A DNA stretch of 64,000 nucleotides from the NCBI RefSeq assembly GCF_009856415.1, contig NZ_WMEZ01000009.1, forward strand, positions 1 to 64,000, written 5' to 3'. Made by a program: the position numbers and the translations under genes. This DNA is from Halobacillus litoralis. Lineage in GTDB: Bacteria > Bacillota > Bacilli > Bacillales > Halobacillaceae. Positions 53,050 to 60,693 of this stretch are shown here, piece by piece. Numbering within the stretch: position 1 is the stretch's first letter; each line of letters starts with the position of its first letter. The notes under the pieces were generated by a model. That model was not told the origin of the DNA. It saw only the letters and a list, made by a program, of their open reading frames with translations, and did no database searches.

Positions 53050-53313
53050 ATAAACGCTCCCTATTGTGGAAGACAGTCTCTCCCGGTGTGGGGGTTCGTT
53101 CCCCGCATACGACAAATGGGGTGGCTGGGAAGCTGCGAGACTCCCGTGGGAGAAGGAGACAGGCGAGATCCCGCAGGACGCAGTCCGAGGAAGCTCGGCG
53201 CTCCCCCACAGGAAAGCGAGTTGCTTCCCAGCCACCCCTGACGCTCCACACGGCAACGAACCCCGAAATATCTCAAAACTGAGTCTTCAACAATCCTGCC
53301 ATATTGTTTAATA
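53050..53313. repeat. Interspersed repeat E5
   Basis: About 260 bp, full single-core copy. Left end CGCTCCCTATTGTGGAAGAC, right end (complement) ATGGCAGGATTGTTGAAGAC extended to TTATT. Core 53118-53247 is a long imperfect hairpin: GGGGTGGCTGGGAAGC at one side and GCTTCCCAGCCACCCC at the other. Confidence 0.82.
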
Positions 53314-53324
53314 ACTGGGTATAG

Positions 53325-53352
53325 AAAAAAGACACTACAAAAATGTAGTGTC
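53325..53352 (-). terminator. Terminator after the YdjM-like gene
   Basis: GACACTACA / TGTAGTGTC stem with A4 loop, TTTTTT on the complement. Confidence 0.8.
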
Positions 53353-53962
53353 AGAAAATGTTTGAGGTGAGGTACCATACGTTCCATAAAAGCAAGCTGT
53401 AGACAATGAGACGCTCGCTGTTGGATCCTGTTCGAAAGGTAAAAACGAACTGTAAATATTTCTTGGAAAAAGGATAAGCCAACGGGATGCCTTTTTTCGT
53501 TATGTAATCCCCGAACAAATGGGAAACCACTCCTATGATCAACCCTCCGATATACATACGTGGAATGGCGAAGGCTTGTTCAAGGATAATGCCGTATCCA
53601 ATAAGTAAACCAACAAATAACACGGAGTGAGTCATTTTTCTATGTCCGCGAATCATAATGAGGATGGGTAAAAGCAGCATGACGAATATTTTAAGTTGTT
53701 CTCGATATGTATCTAAATACTCTGGAACAAATAAGTAACAGAGAAATGCGATGGTAAAGACCGTCATAAGCCCTCGCCAAAACTTGTGGCCGAGAGTAGA
53801 TGTCGGTGTGTCGATGTCCGGCAAAAGCGAGCCGAAAAGGACGAACACAAAAAATAAAACCGTTTGAAGAGGTTGTTCTGGCATCCACTCGAACGTAGGG
53901 AGTAAGGTAATGGCCCCCACCCCGAAAGTGAAGCCTACAACCTGGTGTCCTGATGCCATCAT
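53351..53962 (-). CDS. YdjM-family membrane-bound metal-dependent hydrolase
   Basis: About 203 residues, several membrane helices. Conserved metal-ligand motifs: SGHQVVG near the start, LLPDIDTPTSTLG, GHRKMTHSVLF and HLFGDYITKKGIPLAYP. This is the YdjM family of predicted membrane hydrolases, in E. coli under LexA control; substrate unknown. Start taken at the M-M-A-S-G-H pair because it aligns with the family; ribosome site is weak. I saw no Bacillus SOS box upstream. Confidence 0.78.
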   Translation of the reverse strand: MMASGHQVVGFTFGVGAITLLPTFEWMPEQPLQTVLFFVFVLFGSLLPDIDTPTSTLGHKFWRGLMTVFTIAFLCYLFVPEYLDTYREQLKIFVMLLLPILIMIRGHRKMTHSVLFVGLLIGYGIILEQAFAIPRMYIGGLIIGVVSHLFGDYITKKGIPLAYPFSKKYLQFVFTFRTGSNSERLIVYSLLLWNVWYLTSNIF

Positions 53963-54033
53963 GATGTGTAGCGACCCTCTCTTTTCTAATCTATATTTCA
54001 TTAAGGAGAGCCCAGTATCCGAGTCGTTCTCCT

Positions 54034-54061
54034 ATAAAAATAAACCCACAAAACTGTGGGC
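54034..54061 (-). terminator. Terminator after the HesB-like gene
   Basis: CCCACA / TGTGGG stem, followed on the complement by TTTATTTTTAT. Confidence 0.7.
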
Positions 54062-54067
54062 ATCTAT

Positions 54068-54352
54068 TTAACAGTCTTTCTCAGGAAGCCCAAGCATTTG
54101 AAACTTCGGTCCTTCCATTGTCTGCTTTCCTTCAATTGTCAAAGTTTCCGTCATGTGCGCAATTCTACGATCTATGGCCACGGGAATAGAATTGATGTGA
54201 TGAAGTTCATCATCACCTTCCGGTTCACCAATCGTCATACCGATATCTGGTTCCCCACACCCATACCCAGCAAAAAACAAGCGCAGGCATCCTGCGTCTT
54301 CATCCTCCAAGATTTGATTCAACAAATCTCTCGCTTGGTCGGTGATTTTCAT
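54068..54352 (-). CDS. HesB/IscA-like protein
   Basis: About 94 residues. Iron-sulfur A-type-carrier-like fold with G-C in AGCLRLFFAGYGCGEP and a terminal Cys (PEKDC-end). The CGEPDIGMT stretch replaces the usual C-x-G-x-Y, and only part of the three canonical A-type cysteines is present, as in the Bacillus HesB-like subgroup of unknown role. ATG 54352 follows GGGGTG by 6 nt. Confidence 0.75.
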   Translation of the reverse strand: MKITDQARDLLNQILEDEDAGCLRLFFAGYGCGEPDIGMTIGEPEGDDELHHINSIPVAIDRRIAHMTETLTIEGKQTMEGPKFQMLGLPEKDC

Positions 54353-54453
54353 CGCCTTCACCCCTTCGACTATAAAATACCATAATTGTCAGCACGCCTG
54401 GTAGTGATACGAATCGCATCACATACGCTTTACCTATTCTTCCCTTCCGACAA

Positions 54454-54486
54454 ATAAAAATCCCTGGTGGAGTTTCCACCAGGGAT
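54454..54486 (-). terminator. Terminator after ohr
   Basis: ATCCCTGGTGG / CCACCAGGGAT stem, then TTTTTATTTG on the complement. Confidence 0.85.
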
Positions 54487-54499
54487 GAAGAGGTTACTT

Positions 54500-54916
54500 T
54501 TATACGGCACTCGCATTGATTTCAACATCGATGTTTCCACTTGTGGCTTTAGAGTATGGACATACTTTGTGTGCTTCTTCAGCAAGTGATTCCGCTTCTT
54601 CCTGAGAAACGCCTTTCACTTTCACATTAAGGACAACGCCTACTTTAAAACCATTGTCTGATTCATCTTTCAAAAGGCTGACGTCAGCAGTGATTTCAGA
54701 TTCGATATCTTTCTTCTGTTTACTTGCAACCAAGTTCAATGCTCCATCGTAGCAAGCGGAATAACCAGCAGCAAACAATTGCTCTGGGTTCGATCCTTTT
54801 TCATCACCTTCACCAGGCATGGAAAGGTTCAAATCAATTAAACCGTCATCTGACTTAACATGGCCATTTCTTCCACCTTGTGCTGTTGCATGTGCGGTAA
54901 ACATTACATTACTCAT
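54500..54916 (-). CDS. Organic hydroperoxide resistance protein (OhrB-like)
   Basis: 138 residues. OsmC/Ohr peroxiredoxin with the two catalytic cysteines in GYSACYDGAL and HKVCPYSKAT. Reduces organic hydroperoxides using lipoyl or other thiols. No OhrR gene is adjacent, and a SigB-like promoter lies 45 bp upstream, which fits the SigB-dependent OhrB of B. subtilis rather than the OhrR-controlled OhrA. Confidence 0.92.
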   Translation of the reverse strand: MSNVMFTAHATAQGGRNGHVKSDDGLIDLNLSMPGEGDEKGSNPEQLFAAGYSACYDGALNLVASKQKKDIESEITADVSLLKDESDNGFKVGVVLNVKVKGVSQEEAESLAEEAHKVCPYSKATSGNIDVEINASAV

Positions 54917-54960
54917 TATCCATCACTCCTTGACTAATTATTGAATCCACAACAATTACA

Positions 54961-54986
54961 TACCTCATCTTGTCGTTGATTAAACA
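54961..54986 (-). promoter_or_regulatory. SigB-like promoter of ohr
   Basis: On the complement GTTTAA, 14-bp spacer, AGGTAT (one mismatch to GGGTAT). Confidence 0.62.
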
Positions 54987-54989
54987 TTT

Positions 54990-55271
54990 CTATTCATCAT
55001 AGACGCGGTACTCCTTCTGCAAGTCCGCAGGAGCCATCTTCACCATCCATTGCATGATGTAAGTGAAGACAGCAAGGTCATCGACAAGACCGAAAAATAC
55101 GAGGAAATCCGGGATGACGTCCCATGGGAACAGAAGATAAGCCACTAAGAGTACAACGGAAAATCCTTTCTTCCCGGCACTCACATCTTTTGATTTGAAA
55201 AACCGCACAAGAAACGGTACCGATTTTCTGACATTGAAAAGAAACTTAACTCTTCGCCATAAACGGATCAT
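54990..55271 (-). CDS. DUF1232 (YkvA-like) membrane protein
   Basis: 93 residues. The DUF1232 core is LLVAYLLFPWDVIPDFLVFFGLVDDLAVF, with a short hydrophobic hairpin. Function unknown. ATG 55271 has GGAGG 7 nt upstream, so a 21-codon extension is rejected. The 55272-55588 gap contains its promoter region (GGGTATAAT) and nothing else I can support. Confidence 0.85.
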   Translation of the reverse strand: MIRLWRRVKFLFNVRKSVPFLVRFFKSKDVSAGKKGFSVVLLVAYLLFPWDVIPDFLVFFGLVDDLAVFTYIMQWMVKMAPADLQKEYRVYDE

Positions 55272-55588
55272 CGCCTTCCCTCCTATTCCTATTATACCCT
55301 TCTTACATCGACATGAAGCAAGCAGAATCCTCACAATTGCTTAAATAAGACGTATACTTTACCATAAAAAGAAAAGAGACTATTCCACATATACTCCAAC
55401 CGTTACGGTGATTCACGCTTACCCGCCATGAAGGAAGACGGTTGAACTTCGAGCTGCACCCGCCATGCAGAATTTCATAAGATAATCGGGCCATCTCAAC
55501 ACATACTACCATTAGCTACATAGCCCACTTTATTCATTTCTGCATACGATAACATAGCTCAAAGAAAATTGAAGGGGAGAAAGTTGTC

Positions 55589-56140
55589 ATGAAGATCCTA
55601 CTATTGAACGGAACGATTGTCGGGAAAAAGACCCGGACGCTCCTTGATGAAATCGAAAAATATATACAACAGCTGCCAACGGACCATACGACAAAAATCG
55701 TGGACCTTGAGAACTACGAGCTTCAATTCGTAGATGGCCGCCCAGCTGAAGAGTACAATGATGATATGAAGAAATTGATCAATGAAATCGAAGAAGCCGA
55801 TGCGTATGTCATCGCTACACCCGTTTTCCAAGGATCGATCCCAGGCACTTTAAAAAACGTATTTGATGCAGTATCGCCCCTTGCCATGCGTTATAAGCCC
55901 GTATCAATAGTTGCCAATGGGGGGACCTTGCAACATCACCTTGTCGTGGAGAATCAATTAAAGCCAATCCTGAATTACTTCCGGTGCATGGTAACACCAA
56001 ACTACGTGTACACACACACGAACCACTTCTCCACACAGGGCGAGCTCATTGACGAAGACGTCCGCAACCGGTTGAAAGAGATGACGGTCGTTTTTAATCA
56101 ATACATGCAGATGAGCCGGGAACTTGAGCCAGATAAGTAG
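55589..56140 (+). CDS. NADPH-dependent FMN reductase-family protein
   Basis: 183 residues, flavodoxin-like fold: LLNGTIVGKKTRTLLDEI (phosphate loop), ADAYVIATPVFQGSIPGTLKNVFDAV and VANGGTLQHHLVVENQLKPIL. SsuE/azoreductase-like enzymes reduce FMN or quinones with NADPH. GGGGAG ribosome site. Single gene. Confidence 0.85.
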   Translation: MKILLLNGTIVGKKTRTLLDEIEKYIQQLPTDHTTKIVDLENYELQFVDGRPAEEYNDDMKKLINEIEEADAYVIATPVFQGSIPGTLKNVFDAVSPLAMRYKPVSIVANGGTLQHHLVVENQLKPILNYFRCMVTPNYVYTHTNHFSTQGELIDEDVRNRLKEMTVVFNQYMQMSRELEPDK

Positions 56141-56192
56141 AAAAGTCGTTCTCCAGTAAAAGACGGATACATTTTTAAAAGCCTATCGATAT

Positions 56193-56233
56193 AAAAAAGC
56201 GCGGGGTCTTTTATAGGACGCCCGCGCTTTTTT
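56193..56233. terminator. Bidirectional terminator, FMN reductase / transglycosylase
   Basis: AAAAAAGCGCGGG / CCCGCGCTTTTTT stem between convergent genes. Confidence 0.88.
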
Positions 56234-56873
56234 ATGCTCTTCCAAGTATTTTAGTTATGTAATTTTGCGTTTCCCGGAATGGTGGTACACCATCATACTT
56301 GTCTACATTGCCAGGGCCAGCATTATAAGCAGCAAGCGCTAACTCGGTATTGTCATCATAACGATCGAGCATTTGCCTTAAATATTTTGTCCCGCCCATC
56401 AAGTTCTGCTCCGGATCAAATGGATCTGTAACACCAAGGCCCTCTGCTGTAGCGGGCATAAGCTGCATCAATCCTTGAGCCCCTGCATGACTGACGACAC
56501 GAGCATCAAAGTTCGATTCAGCCTTCACCACAGAGCGTACCAATTTTTCATCGACCCCATATCGCTCTGAGGCTTTCTTTATGAGCTGATCTACATCCGC
56601 GTTTCCACTTGTTACATTGGCAATGTTATTCCCTTCCTGGCTTTTCTCCACAGGAACTGGTACTTGCTGAGCCATGTGGCTGCTCACTGGTTGTGTTGAA
56701 AGGGGGGGTGGCACAGAAGGTCCGCTCGCACGAAACGATTGTTCCATCGCTGCATTCAACAGGCTTTGGAACGTCATATCCTGCATTCCGCCTGAAAAAG
56801 TGTTCGAATTCCGATTCCCTAACATAGACATGGCCTGCATTTGAATCATTAGTTGGATTTTACTGACATCCAT
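56232..56873 (-). CDS. Lytic transglycosylase (CwlQ/YjbJ-like)
   Basis: 213 residues. Low-complexity N-terminal half, then an SLT domain (about 105-213): catalytic Glu in VKAESNFDARVVS, GLMQLMPATAEGLGV, and ALAAYNAGPGNV. Cleaves the glycan strands of peptidoglycan. No signal peptide is obvious, as in B. subtilis YjbJ/CwlQ. ATG 56873 has GGAG 8 nt upstream. Confidence 0.88.
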   Translation of the reverse strand: MDVSKIQLMIQMQAMSMLGNRNSNTFSGGMQDMTFQSLLNAAMEQSFRASGPSVPPPLSTQPVSSHMAQQVPVPVEKSQEGNNIANVTSGNADVDQLIKKASERYGVDEKLVRSVVKAESNFDARVVSHAGAQGLMQLMPATAEGLGVTDPFDPEQNLMGGTKYLRQMLDRYDDNTELALAAYNAGPGNVDKYDGVPPFRETQNYITKILGRA

Positions 56874-57019
56874 GTGCTCCACTCCATATAGTTGATAGTT
56901 CAAGTGTACAAGATTCATGCTTCTTCAACAATCACTCTTCTGAATATATTTTACAATTTACCAATAGTAGACAAAACTTGAGAAAATCTTTTCTTAAAAC
57001 CTCAATTCAGTTATCATTT

Positions 57020-57320
57020 TCGAACGTTTTTTTCCCAAAGCAGCAACATGGGAAAAGGTGATACAATAAGAGATAGCAAAAGAGATACTGAATCGTGCTC
57101 GTGCGCTGTCGTGCTGGTTGTCCACGGCTTTGCACATGGTTTATTTGTTTATTTGTATTCATTTCTTTCTTGAGTACTCTCTTTTGTCTCTTACGTCGAA
57201 TCACCCTATTATTTTTCCCCGCCAGGAAAAATAACCTGTAGATTTCATGGTCTGTCTTCCTTCAATGAAAAGACACATACCATCACCCCCTTTTGCCCAT
57301 TCAAAAGGGGGCTTTTTTTA
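57020..57320 (+). ncRNA. Candidate structured small RNA
   Basis: No convincing gene lies in 56874-57334, yet a plus-strand terminator ends it at 57320 and several stems precede it: TTTTCCC/GGGAAAA (about 57029-57056), TTATTTTTCC/GGAAAAATAA (57209-57234) and TGTCTT/AAGACA (about 57254-57282). No plus-strand gene feeds the terminator. Promoter and 5' end not identified; a minus-strand 65-codon frame is the alternative. Confidence 0.3.
57290..57320 (+). terminator. Orphan plus-strand terminator
   Basis: CCCCCTTTT / AAAAGGGGG stem with 8-nt loop, followed by CTTTTTTTATT. No plus-strand CDS precedes it for over 1 kb. Confidence 0.85.
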
Positions 57321-57334
57321 TTCTCTTTTATTCC

Positions 57335-57902
57335 TTAATGCCCCCTATTCTTGAAAACTCAAATTTCGAGACTTTTGTTGAGTGGATGCGGGCTGCGGGG
57401 AATGTCTCGCTTTCCGCGGGAGCGCGGTGAGCCTCCTCGGACTACGTCCTGTGGGGTCTCACCATGCACTTTTTTCCCGCAGGAGTCTCGCCATTCCCCT
57501 CCGCCCTTTGCCATATCAGAGTCTCGAAACCACTACCGGAGTAGGATGCTTATACTTACAAGGATAGTGGAGCAATATGAATTTCCATAATCGCTATTCT
57601 GTATAAAAAAGCTTGCTATAGCTCGCTTTATAACTATAGAACAGGAGTTTTAAAAGACCCTCATATTCGACAAAGGAGATCGTTACCCGCATACGATGAA
57701 TGGGGTGGTTGGGAAGCTGCGAGACTCCCGTGGGAATGGATTGGCTGGCGAGACCACACAGAGCGAAGCTCGAGGAGGCTTGCCGCCATCCCCACAGAAA
57801 AGCGAGTAGCTTCCCAGCCACCCCTGACGCTCATCCCAAGCAACGATTCCCTAAACATCTCGAAATCGAGGCTTACACAATTCCTGCCATATGGTTGAAT
57901 AA
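57335..57902. repeat. Composite interspersed repeat E6
   Basis: About 565 bp, same plan as E1: two hairpin cores in opposite orientation (57390-57510 and 57705-57825) joined by a spacer related to that of E1 (both contain AAAAAAGCTTG followed by GCTTTAT). Right end (complement) ATGGCAGGAATTGTGTAAGC extended to TTATT; left end CCCCCTATTCTTGAAAACTC. The first core is nearly identical to the first core of E1 over about 130 bp. Confidence 0.82.
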
Positions 57903-58023
57903 GGGCTCAAATTTAGACAGGATCTGTGGTTAGTGTGGACAAGCCGTCAAATAAATTTTTTAAAAGCTAAATATTCCACGTTTGTACATCATATATTGAA
58001 AGTACAAAGGAGGTGGAATAAAG

Positions 58024-58215
58024 ATGGACTTCAACAACCGTGTGTTTCTGTTTCTAGCTGCTCTTCTTTCCGGGTATGCGCTGTACAGCATTGGTGACAC
58101 TGCTGGGAACTTTTTCGATCAATTCTTGTTCTACGCCGGCTACATTGCAATGATACTTTTTTCTTTTGCTATTATTATCGTCGGGCTGGCAAGATTCTTG
58201 AGTCAGTACAAATAA
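58024..58215 (+). CDS. Small hydrophobic membrane protein
   Basis: 63 residues with two predicted membrane helices (about 6-24 and 34-58), ending RFLSQYK. Strong ribosome site (AAAGGAGGT, 9 nt before ATG). I do not recognise the family. The 57903-58023 stretch contains its upstream region. Confidence 0.7.
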   Translation: MDFNNRVFLFLAALLSGYALYSIGDTAGNFFDQFLFYAGYIAMILFSFAIIIVGLARFLSQYK

Positions 58216-58245
58216 AATGGCCTCTCCATGTGAGGGGGACGTGTG

Positions 58246-58280
58246 AAAAAAGGCTGCGGATGATCCGCAGCCTTTCTTTT
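58246..58280. terminator. Bidirectional terminator, small protein / YueI-like
   Basis: AAAAGGCTGCGGAT / ATCCGCAGCCTTT stem, T-rich on both sides. Confidence 0.85.
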
Positions 58281-58722
58281 ATTTTGATGGTTTGAAAAGA
58301 GACTTGAAGAAGCCTGTCCATCCGTTCTGGTCAGAAGACTGTTCGTCTTCTTTTTGTTCTTCAACCGTGATATGCTCTTTTTCAATCGCGTAATCCAAGG
58401 TGAGGACAGCCCCGAACTCTGATTGTGTTTCCTGGTTCGAAACGGTCGAGTGATGGATGTTATGCTCATCGGCTAGATCCATGTAGGGAGATAAAAAACG
58501 ATAGCTCACGTCTCCGTTTAAAAGCAGTTTGGCATCTTGGTAGCTTTTCATTAGATCTGTCAACTTTTCCTGACCCTGTTCCTGCATCACCTGTCCCTTT
58601 GTCAAAGCAATCAAAACTCGTTCCCTTAACGTACCAAGGTATTGTTTTCTTTCGCCTGGTTTTGTTTGCCGACTTCCATAAATGCCTTCCTGTAAGTAAT
58701 CTTCCATATCTGGTTTCTTCAT
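58279..58722 (-). CDS. YueI-family (DUF1694) protein
   Basis: 147 residues, cytoplasmic. DUF1694 pattern: DYLQEGIYGSRQTKPGERKQYLGTLRERVLIALTKGQV and AKLLLNGDVSYRFLSPYM, with an acidic C-terminal extension. Structural relatives bind RNA-like ligands, but function is not known. Start is 7 nt downstream of a GGAG-like site. Confidence 0.85.
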   Translation of the reverse strand: MKKPDMEDYLQEGIYGSRQTKPGERKQYLGTLRERVLIALTKGQVMQEQGQEKLTDLMKSYQDAKLLLNGDVSYRFLSPYMDLADEHNIHHSTVSNQETQSEFGAVLTLDYAIEKEHITVEEQKEDEQSSDQNGWTGFFKSLFKPSK

Positions 58723-58751
58723 AGACCCACCTCATTCACTCCTAGTATGGC

Positions 58752-58784
58752 ACAGAAAAAAGGCTGTACACCTGACAGCCTTTC
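58752..58784 (-). terminator. Terminator after lipid kinase 2
   Basis: AAAGGCTGT / ACAGCCTTT stem, TTTTTT on the complement. Confidence 0.8.
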
Positions 58785-58785
58785 C

Positions 58786-59667
58786 CTATTTTACAACGAC
58801 GGATATATGAGATGGAAGGACGGACAACTCCACGGGCAGGGAATCCCCTTCTTCTCCGTCGACGTTCGTCACAAGATTTTCCTCAGATGTGATACGAATA
58901 TGATCCGCTTTGAAGTATTCCACATCCTGCTCCTCTTTAAGTCCACCTCGAAGAATGGCTGAAACTATGGATGCGAGTCGTATCATATTCACTTTAGGTA
59001 CGATATATCCGTGAATTTTCCCGTCATTCACTTTCGCTTCCGGAGATAATTTCTCAAAACCTCCTGCTGAATTCGTTAACGCTGCTAGGAAAAGAAAAGA
59101 CTCTCCTTCCCAGGCCTTATCGTCATATTCAATCCGCATGGGATAACTGCTATGCTGGGTCAAGGTTTTCATCCCTTCCATCATATACGCAAGCGGACCA
59201 AATTTGGTTTTTTGTTCAGGTGTCACTTCATACGTCGCTTCAGCGAGGGCTCCCGCTGCGACGATATTGACGAAATACTGGTCATTGAATTTTCCAATAT
59301 CTACAGATTTGTTCTGGTCGGAACGGAGAACATCAATAGCCTCTTCGACCTTTAATGGGATATCAAGGGCTCTTGCAAAATCGTTGACAGTTCCCAGTGG
59401 GATAATCCCTAAAAGGGGACGATGGCTTTCGTCCACCATTCCATTAATGGTCTCATGAAGGGTACCATCCCCACCCATAGAAACTACGAGATCAAATTCA
59501 TCTCTGCATGCGTGCTGACAATACTTTGTGGCATCCAGCTCTTTTTCTGTTTGAGCAACTTCCACTTCGTATCCTTTTTCTGATAAAATGTGTTCGATTT
59601 GTTCAACATGATCAACGGCTTCCTCTTTTCCAGAAGAAGGATTGACGATTAGCATAGCCTTTTTCAT
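58786..59667 (-). CDS. Diacylglycerol/lipid kinase-family protein (2)
   Basis: 293 residues. MLIVNPSSGKEEA start, MGGDGTLHETIN, LGTVNDFARALDI, VNIVAAGALAEATYEV: YegS/BmrU group. Differs from the first copy (28374-29297) in having the usual N-P-x-SG-K start. Last gene of a run with two GNAT genes (gap 29 bp). Confidence 0.87.
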   Translation of the reverse strand: MKKAMLIVNPSSGKEEAVDHVEQIEHILSEKGYEVEVAQTEKELDATKYCQHACRDEFDLVVSMGGDGTLHETINGMVDESHRPLLGIIPLGTVNDFARALDIPLKVEEAIDVLRSDQNKSVDIGKFNDQYFVNIVAAGALAEATYEVTPEQKTKFGPLAYMMEGMKTLTQHSSYPMRIEYDDKAWEGESFLFLAALTNSAGGFEKLSPEAKVNDGKIHGYIVPKVNMIRLASIVSAILRGGLKEEQDVEYFKADHIRITSEENLVTNVDGEEGDSLPVELSVLPSHISVVVK

Positions 59668-59696
59668 TCTTTACCTCCTCTCTAAAACTTCCTTTA

Positions 59697-60152
59697 TCAT
59701 TCGGACTGGTATTCATAAAGGGTGCTGACAGAAGAGAAACCGATTCTGCGGATAAATTCACTTACACCATTTTGATGCGGACGGAGACTTACCTGGATGG
59801 CTTTCGCTTCCTGATCATACATCCACTTGATTAGTTCGTCACACAGGTCTGTTCCGATCCCCTCTCGTCGATAAAATTCATCCACAAATACTTCTCTGAC
59901 ATATCCATACACATCCTCTTCCCCGTGTGATTCGATAATCCCAAGAACATATCCGATCATTCTTCCATTCATATCAGAAACCAGAAGCTTCTGCTTCGGA
60001 TTCTTTGCTAAAAATTGATCGGCTGCCCAATACTTGCGATCTCTTACTTCTTCATTGGTCAGCCTCTCAGAACTGGTCACATGAAGAAAATCGATGCTGT
60101 ACCTTGTAAAATGCATCAAATCCTTTTCCTCAGGTTCCCTAATTTTAACCAT
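59697..60152 (-). CDS. GNAT acetyltransferase
   Basis: 151 residues. EVFVDEFYRREGIGTDLCDELIKWM is the acetyl-CoA site (R-x-x-G-I-G). Substrate unknown. ATG 60152 has GGGGGAG 6 nt upstream; the preceding in-frame TTG is rejected. 14 bp after the small GNAT gene. Confidence 0.87.
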   Translation of the reverse strand: MVKIREPEEKDLMHFTRYSIDFLHVTSSERLTNEEVRDRKYWAADQFLAKNPKQKLLVSDMNGRMIGYVLGIIESHGEEDVYGYVREVFVDEFYRREGIGTDLCDELIKWMYDQEAKAIQVSLRPHQNGVSEFIRRIGFSSVSTLYEYQSE

Positions 60153-60166
60153 CAAAAACTCCCCCT

Positions 60167-60442
60167 CTACGCTTTTAACACCACTTGATATTCCGGTGTA
60201 TTTTCAATGACTTCCCGGGCGAAGGAGCAGACCGGTTCGATTTTTAATTTATGTTTTCGTGCGTAGTTCACGGCATAATCAATTAATTCTCCGCCTAACC
60301 CCTGTTCACGCTCAGACGGTGCAACGAAAGTACTTGTAATGACCATTGTATTGTCATTTTCTTCAAATAGAAGCTTAGCTTTCGGGTCCTGTTCATCTCC
60401 TATAAAAAACGTCCCTTGTTTCTCTTGGATTTCTTGTTCCAC
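60167..60442 (-). CDS. Small GNAT-like protein (YjdJ/NATD1 type)
   Basis: 91 residues with the compact N-acetyltransferase core TFVAPSEREQGLGGELIDYAVNYARKHKLKIEPVCSFA and ENTPEYQ, typical of the YjdJ-like/NATD1 group. GTG start 8 nt after AAAGGAG. A SigB promoter lies just upstream, so this and the two following genes may be a stress operon. Confidence 0.85.
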   Translation of the reverse strand: MEQEIQEKQGTFFIGDEQDPKAKLLFEENDNTMVITSTFVAPSEREQGLGGELIDYAVNYARKHKLKIEPVCSFAREVIENTPEYQVVLKA

Positions 60443-60468
60443 AACAATCTCTCCTTTCCCTATAAAGG

Positions 60469-60493
60469 ATACCCTTTCATCGTTAAGAAAAAC
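60469..60493 (-). promoter_or_regulatory. SigB promoter of the GNAT-GNAT-lipid kinase run
   Basis: On the complement GTTTTT, 13-bp spacer, GGGTAT. Fits the SigB consensus; predicted start about 20 nt before the GTG codon. Confidence 0.72.
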
Positions 60494-60549
60494 ATTCCCA
60501 CACGACGGTTTAAGGGGGTGAATAGAGTGCTTGGCAGGGATATTGAAGT

Positions 60550-60599
60550 ATTCGACATCGTTATTTTAGAATTCGACACCGTTCATTGAGTATTCGACA
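60550..60599 (+). repeat. Three ATTCGACA repeats at exact 21-bp phase
   Basis: ATTCGACA at 60550-60557, 60571-60578 and 60592-60599, the first two continuing as YCGTT. The same motif in the same 21-bp phase is found between the LytTR gene and cstA. May be a LytTR-type operator or a decayed copy of one. Confidence 0.7.
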
Positions 60600-60655
60600 T
60601 AACAACAAAAGGCTCATCATTCCACTACCCTTCTTAAGTGTCCATAGACAAAAGA

Positions 60656-60689
60656 AGAGCACCTACTTTTAGAAAAGTAGGTGCTCTTT
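60656..60689 (-). terminator. Terminator after cstA
   Basis: AGAGCACCTACTTT / AAAGTAGGTGCTCT stem, followed on the complement by TCTTTTG. Confidence 0.8.
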
Positions 60690-60693
60690 AACA

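Noticed and set aside
53963-54001. LexA/SOS box before the YdjM-like gene
   Set aside because: E. coli ydjM is LexA-controlled, but no CGAAC-N4-GTTCG-type sequence is visible here.
57007-57204. 65-codon minus-strand frame with a basic start
   Set aside because: Weak ribosome site, no recognisable domain, odd Cys-rich tail; kept only as an alternative to the small-RNA idea.
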